Of a DNA stretch of 23,088 nt, positions 1 to 10,573 are shown piece by piece (position 1 is the stretch's first letter; each line of letters starts with the position of its first letter). Below the pieces are notes generated by a model. It ran no database searches, was not told the origin of the DNA, and saw only the letters and a program-made list of their open reading frames with translations. The position numbers and the translations under genes are program-made. The DNA is from Ophiocordyceps camponoti-saundersi (nom. inval.) (taxonomy: Eukaryota > Ascomycota > Sordariomycetes > Hypocreales > Ophiocordycipitaceae), in assembly GCA_003339415.1 (NCBI GenBank), contig PDHQ01000177.1, positions 1 to 23,088 of the forward strand. Reading direction: 5' to 3'.

Positions 1-49
1 GGTTGTGGTTTGGAGCCGGGGGCGGGGCGTGGGGTGCGGCGGCTTGCGT

Positions 50-122
50 GGGGGGGGGGGGGGGGGGGGCGGGGGGGGGAAGGGGGGGGGGGAAGGGGGG
101 GGAAGGGAAAAAAAAAAAAAAA
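50..122. repeat. Poly-G/poly-A homopolymer cluster
   Basis: A 20-base G run (50-69), a 9-base G run (71-79) and further G runs broken by AA dinucleotides lead into a 15-base A run (108-122). This is simple sequence with no coding potential. Exact run lengths are error-prone in any sequencing method. Confidence 0.9.
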
Positions 123-1781
123 GACCCTGCACATAAGGATTGACCGTCTGAAACTGATGTCAAGAAAAGAAATTCTCCGAAAAAACTCAACGGGCTGAGA
201 GAGACAGAATGAGGCTTGACGTCTGACCGGGGGGCGAACATGGGTGGAGAGGGACGGAGAGAAGTGGGGGGGGGGGAGTGTCCGCAAATATGGAGCTCAG
301 AGGAAGATTTGGCCGGGACAGACGGTACGTGCCGGTGTAATGCCGTAGCTAGTGCCCGTGTGCTGCAGACTGTATCCGCAGACTGTGGATTGTAGTACAG
401 AATGCAGTACGGATACACAGTGCACCCAAGACAGCTGCACGTAATGCAATGCATCTGTGAATGTACATAATCCGTCACAAACAGTCCCAACCCATCCATC
501 GTCAACCGAACCGTTCAAGATGGCAGAGAAAAAGTAGACACAAGTTTAATTCCACCCTCTCAAATCCAGTGCCGAGAAAAATCCCTGTTTCGAAAAGCGA
601 CGAAGATGGCGAGAAGAAAAAAATGTGATGGAAACCAGGGGGAGGAAAGGTTCCGTTCGAGACACACTCACACACACTGCGAAATACCAGGTAAGAGGGG
701 GAGGGGGAGCAAAACGCATGTCTCGTCTCAGCCTTTTCTTCTAGAAGAGTTACCCAGGTCCAATTATCACTGCAGCAGCCCCAAGATTTCCCCTTACAGG
801 ATGTGTGTCTCTTTACGGCGTGTGTATGTATGTACAGAGAAGAGTGAAAGTAAATCCGTATCATCATCATCATCGTCGTCATCGACATCGATATCGAGAT
901 GAACAAACACGGTCGAAAAGAAAAAAAAATCCTCGTCCCGGCTTAGCAGGCTCTTAGGCCCGTCCAAGCCGCGGACGAAAAGAGCAGAGAGAGAATACAA
1001 GTAAAAGAAAGAAAATTAAAAAAAAAAAAGACATCCCCCCCTGTCGAATACATACATACATATCCGTCCAATACGTATTCCCTAGACGAAGCAGCGTCAT
1101 CTCCGTTTCCCGCACGTTTTTTCCAACGTTGCAGATGAGAATCATCCGTCTGAGAAGGGGAAGAAGGGTAAGGGGGGAGGGGGGGAACAGAGAAGGGGAC
1201 AACGTCACCGGCACCCGACGACTTCCGGTTCGCTCGCTTCGCACTTACCGAGTACTAAGCTCGACGCGGATGCTGTACCGTCTGTATGTACGGACGTATG
1301 TATGTAGGTATGTATTAACGGCGAGACGAAGAAAAAAAAAAAGAAAGAATTACATCATGTGCCATACGAGAGTTATTCGTCACCGTAGGTGTGAATACGG
1401 AGTAGATACATGTGTATCCGCACATGGGTCATGTCTCTTCTCCTTCTTTCTTTTTTGTCTTGTTGATATTCCTTCTTCTATCCGTAGATGCTGCGTACAT
1501 ATGAAAGGAGACGGGCGTTGTGTGTATCATGTATGTATGAATGAATGTAGGGACTTGATATGACTTACTTTACCTGTCTTCCTAAGCCATCCTTGCTTAG
1601 ATTGAAGCGTAGATTAAGTTCTGAGCAACGAGAGACAAGAAAGGGGGGGACTGTTGTTGGTCTTGTACGGAGTACATACATACATACATGCTCTTTTACA
1701 TGCCCCGTTATGGGCAAAAGGGTTGACGAAACATTGAAACACGTACATACATACAGACAGTATCCGTACATGCATGAGAGG

Positions 1782-1787
<6 letters not shown>

Positions 1788-1812
<25 letters not shown>
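1788..1812. repeat. (TA)n dinucleotide tract
   Basis: About 12 uninterrupted TA units lie in a region of TACA repeats (1743-1760 upstream, 1862-1926 downstream). It is a microsatellite with no gene attached. Confidence 0.9.
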
Positions 1813-1818
<6 letters not shown>

Positions 1819-2241
1819 ATGGCATACTGGGTATATATCATGCTCTCTCTCTCTATCTACCGTTTATGTATGTATGCACTAGCTTGTATGTAATACACGT
1901 ACATACACACATACGTACATACATACGGAACACACACTCACAAACAAAGTAGCAAATAGCCCGCATACATACATATAACAGTAGCATCCCGTATGGGGTC
2001 CCAGCCTTCACAGAACGATGCCGCATGGTCCCGGCCAGGATACCTAGCAATTCGGATGCCCATCCGTAACAACCATGCACGGTCGACATCCGATGATGCC
2101 CTTGACCTCCACCTCCACCTCTCACTCACTCACTCACTCAACTCCGTCACTGTCTTGAGCTTTCCCTCTTTCCCCTGCCCTTCCCCGAGGCTTGGCTTTC
2201 AGACAGACCGCCATTGTTCTCTACTACGTACATACATACTG

Positions 2242-2281
2242 TACCTACCTACCTACCTACCTACCTAGGTACACACACACA
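2242..2281. repeat. (TACC)n followed by (AC)n
   Basis: Six tandem TACC units are followed by a short AC run. It superficially resembles telomeric CCCTAA on one strand, but the unit is four bases and no CCCTAA is present, so it is an ordinary microsatellite. Confidence 0.85.
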
Positions 2282-3260
2282 TACACTCTCTACTCACGCC
2301 CCTTCCAAGAAACTTACATACATACATACATCTGTACTCTTCCTTCACCGACCATCACCGACATACAGACCTAGGTAGCCAGCCAGCTCATTTGCCCCTG
2401 CCCCCCTGGAACGTCAAGTTTCAGGGGTCAACTTCTCTTCCGACGAATAATAAGCAGTGACAGATGGCGTTTTTTAATTATTTTTTTTCTCCCTTTTTTT
2501 TCTTTTCTTTTCGCAACGCCATCGCACGTGGTTTTTTATTTGTCTTCCTCACCTTTTCCCGCCTGTCAGAAAGAAAACATCAGGTCATGTCGGCAGTTAA
2601 GAAGGAAAAACGAGTCTGACAAAGAAAAGGAAAGATATACATACATACAGGCGTCTTATTACTCGTTATCATTTTCTTAATCATCATCATCATCACCATC
2701 AACATCATCACGACTTGATCCTCTTCTCTTGTGAATGAACATGTATTCGTACATAACTCCGTACTTGGTTGTAAATCAAGTCTCCCGTCGTCCGATAAAC
2801 CCGGCCCGTGGAAAAACGGTCGGATACATGGATGTTTGCTCCGCGTTTTGGTTGCTGTTTTCTTCTTTCTTTTCCCCTTTTTCTCCCCTTACTACCCTTC
2901 TTTCCTCCTTCTTTTTCTTTCTCTTTTATTTACGGATAGAAAAAGAGAGGGATAAAAAAAAAGGTGAAGGATAAGCCACGAGATACGGCAAACATCGTAT
3001 TCGCCAGCCCCCCTTCCCTCTCTCCCTTCCCACACGCCCCCCCTTGTCCATACAACACACAGCATGTATGTATGTATGGATATGTAGACGAACAAACCGG
3101 CCGATATGCCCATCAACACTACAAGCCATCTATGTAGTTCTCTCGTCCGACACTGTTATTAAAAAAAAAACGCTTGGATGATCCCATGACGGCATCACAA
3201 GAGCAAGCTAGCCCCCCCTTCCACCCATCTCAGCCCCTTGATATTCTCTCCCTTCACCCA

Positions 3261-3295
3261 CCCCCCCCCCCCCCCCCCCCCCCCCCCCTTGTTTT

Positions 3296-3329
<34 letters not shown>
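3261..3329. repeat. Double poly-C tract (28 + 33 C)
   Basis: A run of 28 C (3261-3288) and one of 33 C (3297-3329) are separated by an 8-base TTGTTTTT spacer. The minus strand therefore carries two very long G runs, which could form G-quadruplex or i-motif structures. No gene is associated. Confidence 0.9.
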
Positions 3330-4188
3330 ACCCCTATTCTAAGAAACATCAGGAAACAAAGTACACACGGACCGGACAAATCTCTCTTCATCGCCGTCCC
3401 GCCGACCCGGAAACCGCTTAGACACTCCCGTTTCCTCCCCTCCCCCCCCAAAAAAAAGGTTGCGCTTGGATTTGCTGTTGACTTTTTATTTCCTTACTAC
3501 CTAGTTTAAACGGCCCGCGGGACAGCCGCCCGATCCGCCCGGTTTCCCCACCCCCAGAACGGACACCGTGAAGACGGTGAGGCCATTTCGGACAGGGATA
3601 TCACAACAAGTTCAACGACTCTACGGATACTACTCCGTACAACTACAATCAGAGCTGCTACAGCAGAAAAAAAAGTCACAGCCTAAAAGAAGAAAAGACG
3701 AAGATGAAGAAGATGAAGCAGAAAACGTCCAAGGTCCGGATTCTCTTTCCCCTCCCCCGTGTTTCCCGTAGCGTCCGTCGGCGGGAAACGGCATCGGCCG
3801 CCGACTAGTTTTTTTTTTTTCCTTTTCCCTTCTCCTCCGTTGAAACGAAGGTTAAAGAAAGGAAATGGAGACCAACTCTTATTTACTCCATTCCGTTCAT
3901 CCCTTTTCGATGATTTTCTCCTCACACGTCATACCATGATTCCCCCCGATGACGTACACAAGCTTCAAGACAAGGACCGTATCAGACCTTCTCCCATATC
4001 GTCGATCAATTAAGTGAGTGCCATAGAATTCGATACAAGAATAAAATCCTTTTTTCACCTTTGCAGGTTTCGAAACTCTTTTTAAAGAAAAAAAAAATCT
4101 CTCCCGATCTTGGCCCGAGCCGATTACTTTCTTTCTTTTCTTCTTGTTTTATTTCCCCCATGTTTGCATCAGCGCGATATCGGCCCTT

Positions 4189-5456
4189 TCAACCTCTTCC
4201 AAGTCCCGTCACGGCGGACTGCTTCTCTCCGTGTCTCACCGCGCGCGTCGGCGACATCAGCATCTCCAGCTCAGGAGACGCTCGCCTCGACAGGGACGGA
4301 AGACGGCTTCGTTCGAGGAGGAAACAGTCTCGGACGGAGAGGTGATGGGCCCACGATGACGACGTCGGGAACATGCGTTCGTGCATCTCGTTGCGGACCC
4401 GGGCCGCTCGCTCCTGTTCCTCTGCCTCCCAGCGGACGGCGATGAGAGACGGGGCGTCGAGAACCCACTGTCGGATGTCCGTCGATAAGGCTCGGTATCC
4501 GGGTGCGCTGGCGCTGCTGAACTTGCACATCTGTGCGTGTGTCGTCTCCACGCCGTAGTAAGTCACCCCCGGCAGCTGGGGGCTGGCCGAGTTGGCATCG
4601 ACGACGATGATCCTGGTGAAGCAGAAAAAACAGAAAGGTCAGTTAAAAGAAAATACCTCTTGAATAAAGCCCGCTGAGAGTGACATAAAAAAAAAACCGA
4701 CTTGCTGCCTTTGATATCCGTCTTGTGGTTCTCGTGAGCCATATGGATGCGAAAGCGCTGATAAATGTCAAGAAAGTGATTGTTGATATTCGACAACGTC
4801 TCACTATCCCTCTTCAAAGTCTTGAGCAAAACCGACTCCGACTCAAACAACTTCCTCGGCACCACCGCGTCCGCCATGCCCTGCAGCACGAGACCCCAAG
4901 TAGCGACGTCAGAGCCGGTGTGCGGCGTACCAAGGAAGAAGATGCCAAAGGTAGAGACGTAGATGGACCGGTAATCTTCATGATGCAAAGTCCGCACGTC
5001 GTTGGAGTAGAGCAGAGCCCGCTTGACGAGGATGCCGCCTAGGCTGTGACAAACCCAGATGATGCCGTTGCGCGACGTGCCCTCTCCTCTGCGAAAGAGC
5101 GTCAGGCTGGTGACGAGCGTCTGAGCGTGCTGGTGGATGAAGTTATCGCTGGCGCTGCCGCCGCCGCCTCCGTCGTGCTTCCTCGAGTACACGTCCGCGT
5201 TGAAGCCGTACGTCAGTATGTTGGCTGGCGTGCCTCTGAGCGAGGCGGGAAGGAGATCCAGCGGCCAAAACACCCCGTTGCTGGCCGTCCATGTCTTTTG
5301 AGGCGAGCCGTTGAGGCCATGGACTAGCACAATGTCTACCTTGGCTTCTGGGTTGCTGTACACCGCTGTTGTTTCGTATCGAGCGATCGATCGATTCTCC
5401 ATTGCCTCTCTGTGCCATCTGTTGAGCATCCATCCCCTTTTCTCTGCAGTCATCAT
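4189..5456 (-). CDS. Alpha/beta-hydrolase, SERAC1/DUF676-like
   Basis: Predicted lipase/esterase-like protein of about 392 aa from two exons, 5456-4702 and 4612-4189, joined over an 89-nt intron (4701-4613; donor GTCGGT, branch CTGAC, acceptor CACCAG). The splice rejoins the frame at a Lys codon and continues a family-typical C-terminal segment. Visible motifs are HGLNG (residues 46-50), the nucleophile elbow VCHSLGG with Ser138, FLGTPHTGSD (about 175-184), and a distal HAQMCKF with probable catalytic His277. These match the SERAC1-like hydrolases that in fungi are often fused N-terminally to ankyrin, TPR or NACHT/NB-ARC regions. Here the protein stops soon after the hydrolase fold, with a basic, Ser-rich tail of about 100 residues. 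The start is the first ATG in frame (5456); nearby ATGs at 5453 and 5429 are possible. The substrate is unknown. The family call is fairly sure; the exact start and 3' end are less so. Confidence 0.8.
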
Positions 5457-6524
5457 CACCGGAGCTGCTTTCCTGACTTACCAAGCTGAGGCGGAACACA
5501 AAGACAGATGATAGTAGCACGAGAAGCTGCTCGACGCAACGGTTAACCGTCAATGACAAACACTTCCACCTCAGTCAACCCCAGAAACTGGCTCTTTATG
5601 CCCATCAATGGCTGCCATCTTTGCGTCATGTCGACTCGTAAGAAACCTCTCCCCCCCCCCCTTACTGACAAAGACACTGCTTGATGGATGGTTACAATGG
5701 CAAGGACACACGAGTCGGATTCGCAACCACACCCCTTCAAAGCACGGCAGCAGTATCGGTCCGTCCTTGTCGGCAAAACTTGGTATTCCTACATACATAT
5801 ATACTACCGAACCTAGCATGCGCACCTTGGGTTGCTTTCGCTAGGCTCAAGGCCTGTAGCAGACGCGCATGATGATAACGGCTCAGGGGCGAGTCAAGTT
5901 CCCTCCCTGACCATTCCGATAGCCGGACGCGACGGGCAAGCCTCGACAAGGTAAAGACAGCTGACATCTGATGAAGACGTCCGTGTCTCGGCCAGCATCG
6001 CATCGCCGGCATATCAGTACGGACTGTCGAATTTGTTCATCACCTTGAGTGAGTAACGAGACACCGTGATTGGTCAACCGCCAAACACCCCCTTGCCGAC
6101 ACCTTGCTAGGGAACGATTGTAGTCGAGGTGGGTTGCGTTTAAGCTTTCACAGTTGCATTGCCGTGGCTCGTGCCATCCACAGCCCGTCCCCTCCCACCC
6201 TCTTTCCCGTATTCAAGACGGCATGCTGAAAGCTGATTCGTTCACCGGCACAAGACAGATCAGACGGGGGTTAGTGCTTCTGCCGCCGGTAACTTTGCGT
6301 CGATCGCATAGGTGGACGCGTCCCTATGTCGTGTTTCAAGAAGACTAGGGCGATCGAGAAGGCCCTTCAAAGTAAAGAAAATGGGAAGACGAGAGAACAA
6401 AGAGTAGGGAGGAGGGGGGGGTGAAAGAGGAGGGAAAAAACAAGAAAGAAAAAATTTTCTCCGTCGTTTGATTCGCACAGCGTCCTGTGAGTCTCGACGG
6501 CTCAGCCACAAGGGTACGCAACAG
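5457..6524. other. Spacer upstream of the hydrolase gene
   Basis: This holds the presumed promoter and 5' UTR of the hydrolase (minus strand) and the 3' UTR of the FHA gene (minus strand). Open frames are short and unrecognised. A purine-rich stretch runs at about 6360-6455, probably the 3' UTR of the FHA gene. No RNA gene or mobile element was seen. Confidence 0.5.
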
Positions 6525-7649
6525 TCAGTCTCGAGGAGCCAGCATCACAATGTACTGTCTCGTGCTGTTTCCGAAAAGTATCATGTCCTTGGATCTCAGC
6601 TCGAGATAGCGACTGTGCGGTACGGCATGATCATTGAGCACAGTACCGTTGTTGCTCTCCAGGTCGAGCAAGTAGGGCTTCGTCCTACCAACCTTGTCAC
6701 CGTACTCATTCCGCTTCTCCGTATAGCGGAATTGGATCACGGCATGTTGCTTGCTGATGGAGGGGTGTCCCGCATGAATGTCGGCGACATTCTCATCCCG
6801 GCCGATAAGCCAGCAGCTCTTGAGGCTCAAGGGAACCTCGTCAACGATTTCGGTATCCTTGAAGACGAAGAGCTTCCAGATATCGCGGGGCGGCGGCTTG
6901 CGCGCCTCGACCGGCTCGTGATACTTGAGCGTCGTCGATGAGCCGTCGGCCTGGACGACTGAGTTGGACGCCGCTGCTAAGGCGCCCGTGTTGGTCCAGT
7001 TCGGCCTTTCCTTCACCTGAGTGTCGCCGCCGTCGCTCTTTTCAAGCGCAAAGGATTCTTCCTGAGAGGCCAGAGGCGCGCGACGCTCCTTTTGCCGCCG
7101 AAATCTGGCGTCGGCTGCAGCTTCGTCGTCCGATCCTCGCTTAACGTCGGCTGAGCGATGACGTCTGCCGTCGTTGCGACGTATGGTTCGGGCGTGTCTG
7201 TTGTCGCCGTCGCGACTTCTGTGCCTGGCTTAACCGATTTCGTCACCCTCATGGCGATTTCCGCTGTTGGCTCGGTGTTTGGCCTGATCGTACCTGTCAT
7301 CATCATCTTCTTTCTTGACAATGTCTCGCCCACGATCACCTTCATCTTTTCTTCTCCCATAGTGGCTGCTGTGACGTTCATCATCTGCAGGCCGATCTCG
7401 AGCGTGCCGGTCTCGCTCTTGCCGGTCTCGTGCCTTGTCGCTTCCGTAGCCTCGACGCCGTCGGTACGAATCATCCGGACTGCGCGAACGACGTCCATCT
7501 CGCGAGCTGTAGCGGCTTTCACCGTGCTGTGCGCTTCGTCCCCGGTCCTCTGTCCGTCGCTCAAGGTCCTCCACCCTTCGCTCACGTCCTTCACGGTTGC
7601 CACCATGGCCGCCTTGGTCGCGCCGTCTCGCAGACCTCGAATCCGCCAT
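6525..7649 (-). CDS. FHA-domain RES-complex protein, SNIP1/Pml1-like
   Basis: Predicted nuclear splicing factor, homologous to human SNIP1 and yeast Pml1, the FHA subunit of the RES complex that helps splice and retain pre-mRNA. From the first ATG (7649) the N-terminal half is a low-complexity Arg/Asp/Ser-rich tail. The C-terminal half carries the family core: GALAAASNSV with TTLKYHEP and EARKPPPRD just before an FHA domain with GRD (about 255-257), SISKQHAV (Ser271, His274) and ESNNGT (about 303-308), ending in MLAPRD. One frame spans both halves but is broken by TAA at 7232-7230. A frame-preserving 84-nt intron (7234-7151; donor GTTAAG, acceptor GCTCAG) would remove it and give 346 aa. The donor is unusual and no good branch site is visible. 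The skipped segment is itself Arg/Asp-rich, so a real nonsense codon or a sequence error is also possible. Family identity is very likely. Confidence 0.8.
7151..7234 (-). other. Putative weak 84-nt intron containing TAA
   Basis: This is the only GT-AG removal I could find that preserves the frame and deletes the stop at 7232-7230. Its length is a multiple of three (28 codons), and the stop is created by the donor itself (GTTAAG). Apart from that stop the segment is open and encodes RD/RS-like sequence much like its flanks. There is no CTRAY branch site and no polypyrimidine tract, so the intron call is weak. Confidence 0.35.
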
Positions 7650-8575
7650 CTCGTCGCTTCGAATATCTATCACTACGTAATCAGCAAGTCAGATGTCTCC
7701 CAGACCTCGGCACACAAGCGCAGCTAAACGGCGGCCCGAATCCGAAAGCTTAGAGAAGAAGAGGCGGGTTTAGCAAACGCCCAACGGCTATTGGCGAATC
7801 TTGCGGAGTAGAGCCCGCCGGATTAACGTCGGCGTTTGCCCCGGCGATTGCCCAGCTCAGCTTTTTGCCTCAACCCCCTTGACCTTCATCCACTCGTGTC
7901 ACGTGTCACGAGACAGCGACTTACATCTTACGGTTGACAAGACTTTCGTTCGACCCCTTAGAAGCCATTGGTCTATTCCCCCGGCATTCTACAGCTGGCA
8001 AGTGGCTGCATCAACTCAGTTGAGACGCCGGGTACGAACTTTTCTCTCGATGCAGGCTTGTCCAAGAATCGACAAGTGTCCTGGCCATGCAATGGGAATT
8101 TCCCGCAGGCTGCAGTCTGGAAGGGTATACCGTATGATGCGGCCCAGAAGCTCAGCTTCTACCGGTTTCCTGGGCACGGTGACCAGGTTCATACCTACCT
8201 CCCTATTCACCGTGACCTTTTGCCACGGCGGTCCGAGTCTTGTGACTGTGAGTCTCGGGCGTCCAAGACGAAAGTGTCGCACGAGACCAAGAACACACAC
8301 CCATGACTACCTAATTCATGTATTCGAGATTTGTTGGACACAAAAAGGACATGAAGTCCCTCCTCTCGTTATGCCACTTGAGTCAAAACTTCCGAGATGG
8401 GGAGCTCTGAAAAAGAAACACGGGGTACCCATGTCGATCAGCGGTCGCACCAACAAGCATGTTAACGCCCATGGTAGGCAAGTGCAGGATAAAGCCTCGG
8501 TCCATGCCCGTCGACGGCGGCGGAAAAGCAAATTCGCGGACCCAAGGCACCCCTCGTCATCCGATACTCAGCTGT
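7650..8575. other. Spacer, no supported gene
   Basis: This region lies between the start of the FHA gene and the end of the HET-like ORF. The plus strand has an open frame at 7801-8592, but it begins with TTG, its first ATG is near 8050, and it matches nothing I recognise. A short inverted repeat (AGAAGCT-C-AGCTTCT) sits at 8146-8160. The interval probably contains the FHA promoter and the 3' UTR of the HET-like gene. Confidence 0.45.
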
Positions 8576-9208
8576 CTATTTTCGGTGAATGAGGGCTTGT
8601 CCGATTATGGTCCAGCCGCCGTTGGGAGCACGTCGTCGCACTAGGATCGGCGAAGAAGCGTGCTCCTGCCAGAGTTCGTCGTCGGTTTTGGCCTCGGCCG
8701 GAACTAGACTGAGCACGCCCGACTCGAGGCCGAGTGCTACTCTGCGGCTCGGGTCTTCGACGAAGGTGTCGAGGAATGGCACGGCGGGGACGGGCGGCTC
8801 CCCTTGTCCGTCGCCGGCGACGACATCTCGTATGAGATTTTGGCCGTTGAGCGTCCAGAAGTCGCGAAAATCATCTGGATGCGAGACCGCGTCCACGGCA
8901 TCAGAAAAATCCGATAAGCCGGCGAGACCACCAAGGATGGGGCTGAGGAACTCGATGAAAGCTTTGACCAGGTCCTGGGAGCGGGGCGCCGCAGACGAAG
9001 ACGACGGCGACGGTGCTGTCATGGTATGCATCAGTGTTGCCAGCCGGCTCCCTTCCGGCCCAACTTCTTGGTGGTAGGCCAGGGCCAGTAGCGAGACAAG
9101 AGGGTCGATGGACGACGTGTCGGCGAGGGGATCAGATAGACGGCCGATGGTGTCTATGCTCGTGCCCTGAAGCGGTTCGGCAGACGGCGGCATGGCAAGC
9201 GCTGTCAT
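8576..9208 (-). CDS. HET-protein C-terminal-like ORF, probable remnant
   Basis: An intronless 210-aa reading frame starting at an ATG. It resembles the post-HET part of fungal heterokaryon-incompatibility (PF06985) proteins in collinear order: LQGTSIDTIGRLSDPL near residues 13-28 (the usual 'L.G..ID.I' segment), then a central region with FRDFWTLNGQNL, then RRVALGLESGVLSLVPAEAKTDDELW, and finally PILVRRR...GWTIIGQALIH, like the closing strand of these proteins. The HET domain itself and its alternating Tyr/Trp motifs are missing. The frame continues upstream only about 90 nt, to roughly 9300, without resembling HET. It may be a truncated gene, a pseudogene, or a short standalone protein. The usual VHG-x-MDG ending is also missing. 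The family link rests on recalled motif patterns only. Confidence 0.45.
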   Translation of the reverse strand: MTALAMPPSAEPLQGTSIDTIGRLSDPLADTSSIDPLVSLLALAYHQEVGPEGSRLATLMHTMTAPSPSSSSAAPRSQDLVKAFIEFLSPILGGLAGLSDFSDAVDAVSHPDDFRDFWTLNGQNLIRDVVAGDGQGEPPVPAVPFLDTFVEDPSRRVALGLESGVLSLVPAEAKTDDELWQEHASSPILVRRRAPNGGWTIIGQALIHRK

Positions 9209-10555
9209 CTCTGCAATTCCCCTCCTTACCGTCCCGACTTGGCAGGATCTAATGATGGCGTGTTTCCGGCAGCCTGATCCTGGCCCAGAAGAACCTCAGG
9301 GAATCGACACGGCGACATTGCTGAGGCGGCGGCCTGACGTAGGTGGGCTGCCAGCCTGCCAAGATCTTTCTGGGAGGGGTATTGTGAAGAAGGCTTACAT
9401 TAAAGGGGGGAATAGGGGAGGCAAGGTCAGACCTTGGCAAGGCGGAAAGCATGCTGCTGTGCAACCCCGATGAAAGGAGAGCGGGGGCCAGCGGCGCCTT
9501 TTTGACTTGGCCGACGGTCGACGGCCAGGCAGAGTCAATCGCGACACGTCGCCCGCAGGAGGCCAGCCGCGGGGCACTGGGAGAGGTAGACTGCCTTGGC
9601 TACAGCGGTCAGCAGCCAGCACTTCGTCACCATGCAGCGCTCTCTACTTCGAGCGAAGATGGTCCGATAGAGGGCAACTTCCAGAATGGCATCGTCGGAG
9701 CCGAGGCACGATCGACAGGACTCTCTTTTTGCCCACCGGATGTGTTCGGACGCAGGCCAGGCCTTCTGTCGCATCTGACGACGATCGCAGGCGAGACAGC
9801 CGCGTGATGTGGGTGGCGTCCGCACAAGGTCTCGCCGCTTAGAGATTCGCGACTGACTGCCGGCGCCGTACTGGCGGGTCGCCTCGTGCTTCTGTGGTTG
9901 TAGCAGAGACGGGCCGGAAGGACCAAGTTATCTTGGGCCGTCACATCTCAGCTCAGCTTTTTTTTTTCGTCTGGTCTTGGGCCGCATGCGTCTCTGACCG
10001 ACGAATGGCCTCATCCAATCGCATCAAGCTGGTACACAGCCCTCTCTGTCCGACCCCCCGCAAAGTGAGCTGTGACGGGGACGAGGAAGTGCGGTATCGG
10101 AGTCTATTCTCGGGCCCCGCCGAACCACCCCCAGGGAGCAAGGGTTACACGTATGTATAGCTTCCTCGGGCTGCTCTGTTTCTAACCGAAGAGCCATGAA
10201 TCACGGGCAAGACAGGTCTCCTTGGGCCGGCTGCGTTGTATGTACATATGTCGGTGGGCTTGAACAATTGACTATCAGTGCCAATCTACCTGCCAGGTAT
10301 AGGTGGACGGGGGCCCTGCCTTCTGACGGCAGACTGGAACCACGGAGCGGCGGCCCGGTCTGTACGACGTTCCGGGTTCCAAGGCCGAGGGTGTCGCCAG
10401 GACGAGACGGATGAGCTGGCAGCAGTGAGGGGCGGCAGGACACGAGGCGATGCGTATATGGGCACCTTGCTGGCTGCAGGCAGGCTGAAGGTGGTAGTGA
10501 GGTGAGAGTGAGTGTTGATGCTGGACTGACAGACAGAAGGTCCGCCGTAGGGCCC

Positions 10556-10573
10556 CGGCTCAGGCCTGAGCCG
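10556..10573. promoter_or_regulatory. CGG-N12-CCG perfect palindrome
   Basis: The 18-bp sequence CGGCTCAGGCCTGAGCCG equals its own reverse complement. It presents two inverted CGG triplets 12 bp apart, the general form of Zn2Cys6-dimer sites. It is overlapped on both sides by near-identical copies of CCGCCGTAG followed by CCCCGG (about 10541-10558 and 10571-10585). It lies about 750 bp upstream of a Zn2Cys6 regulator gene. A regulatory role is inference. Confidence 0.3.

Larger units (their letters stand above)
1..4188. other. Gene-free, low-complexity spacer
   Basis: I see no supportable gene in this 4.2-kb stretch on either strand. The open frames are short, low in complexity, and carry no recognisable domain or splice structure. 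It holds long G and C homopolymers (50-69, 71-79, 3261-3288, 3297-3329), an A run (108-122), a TA tract (about 1788-1812), TACC repeats (2242-2267), TCAC repeats near 2125-2140, and many TACA/TATG tracts (for example around 1048-1063, 1673-1690, 1903-1926, 2315-2332, 2637-2648 and 3064-3078). ATC-rich stretches occur near 858-895 and 2680-2705. The last few hundred bases probably include the 3' UTR of the minus-strand hydrolase gene. Confidence 0.6.

Noticed and set aside
2242..2267. Possible telomere-like repeat
   Set aside because: The unit is TACC, four bases, not CCCTAA, and it stays short and internal.
3174..3509. Proline-rich ORF across the poly-C tracts
   Set aside because: The Pro run is only the translation of poly-C. 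No domain, no splice context, and run lengths are unreliable.
5424..5512. Extra upstream exon for the hydrolase using GTAAGT...CTGCAG
   Set aside because: The intron would be only about 38 nt, and joining it does not reach the hydrolase reading frame.
7230..7232. A-to-I mRNA editing rescuing the TAA in the FHA gene
   Set aside because: Stop-codon editing in Sordariomycetes is best known for UAG to UGG. UAA would need both adenosines edited, so an intron, a nonsense codon or a sequence error is simpler.
7158..7727. 189-codon plus-strand open frame opposite the FHA gene
   Set aside because: Its Val/Ser/Thr-rich product is the complement of the RD/RS-rich coding strand. The minus strand has the recognisable domain.
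7801..8592. 263-codon plus-strand open frame
   Set aside because: It begins at TTG, with the first ATG about 80 codons in. The protein is Arg-rich and patternless, matches no family I know, and lies between two minus-strand genes. Length in GC-rich DNA alone is not enough.
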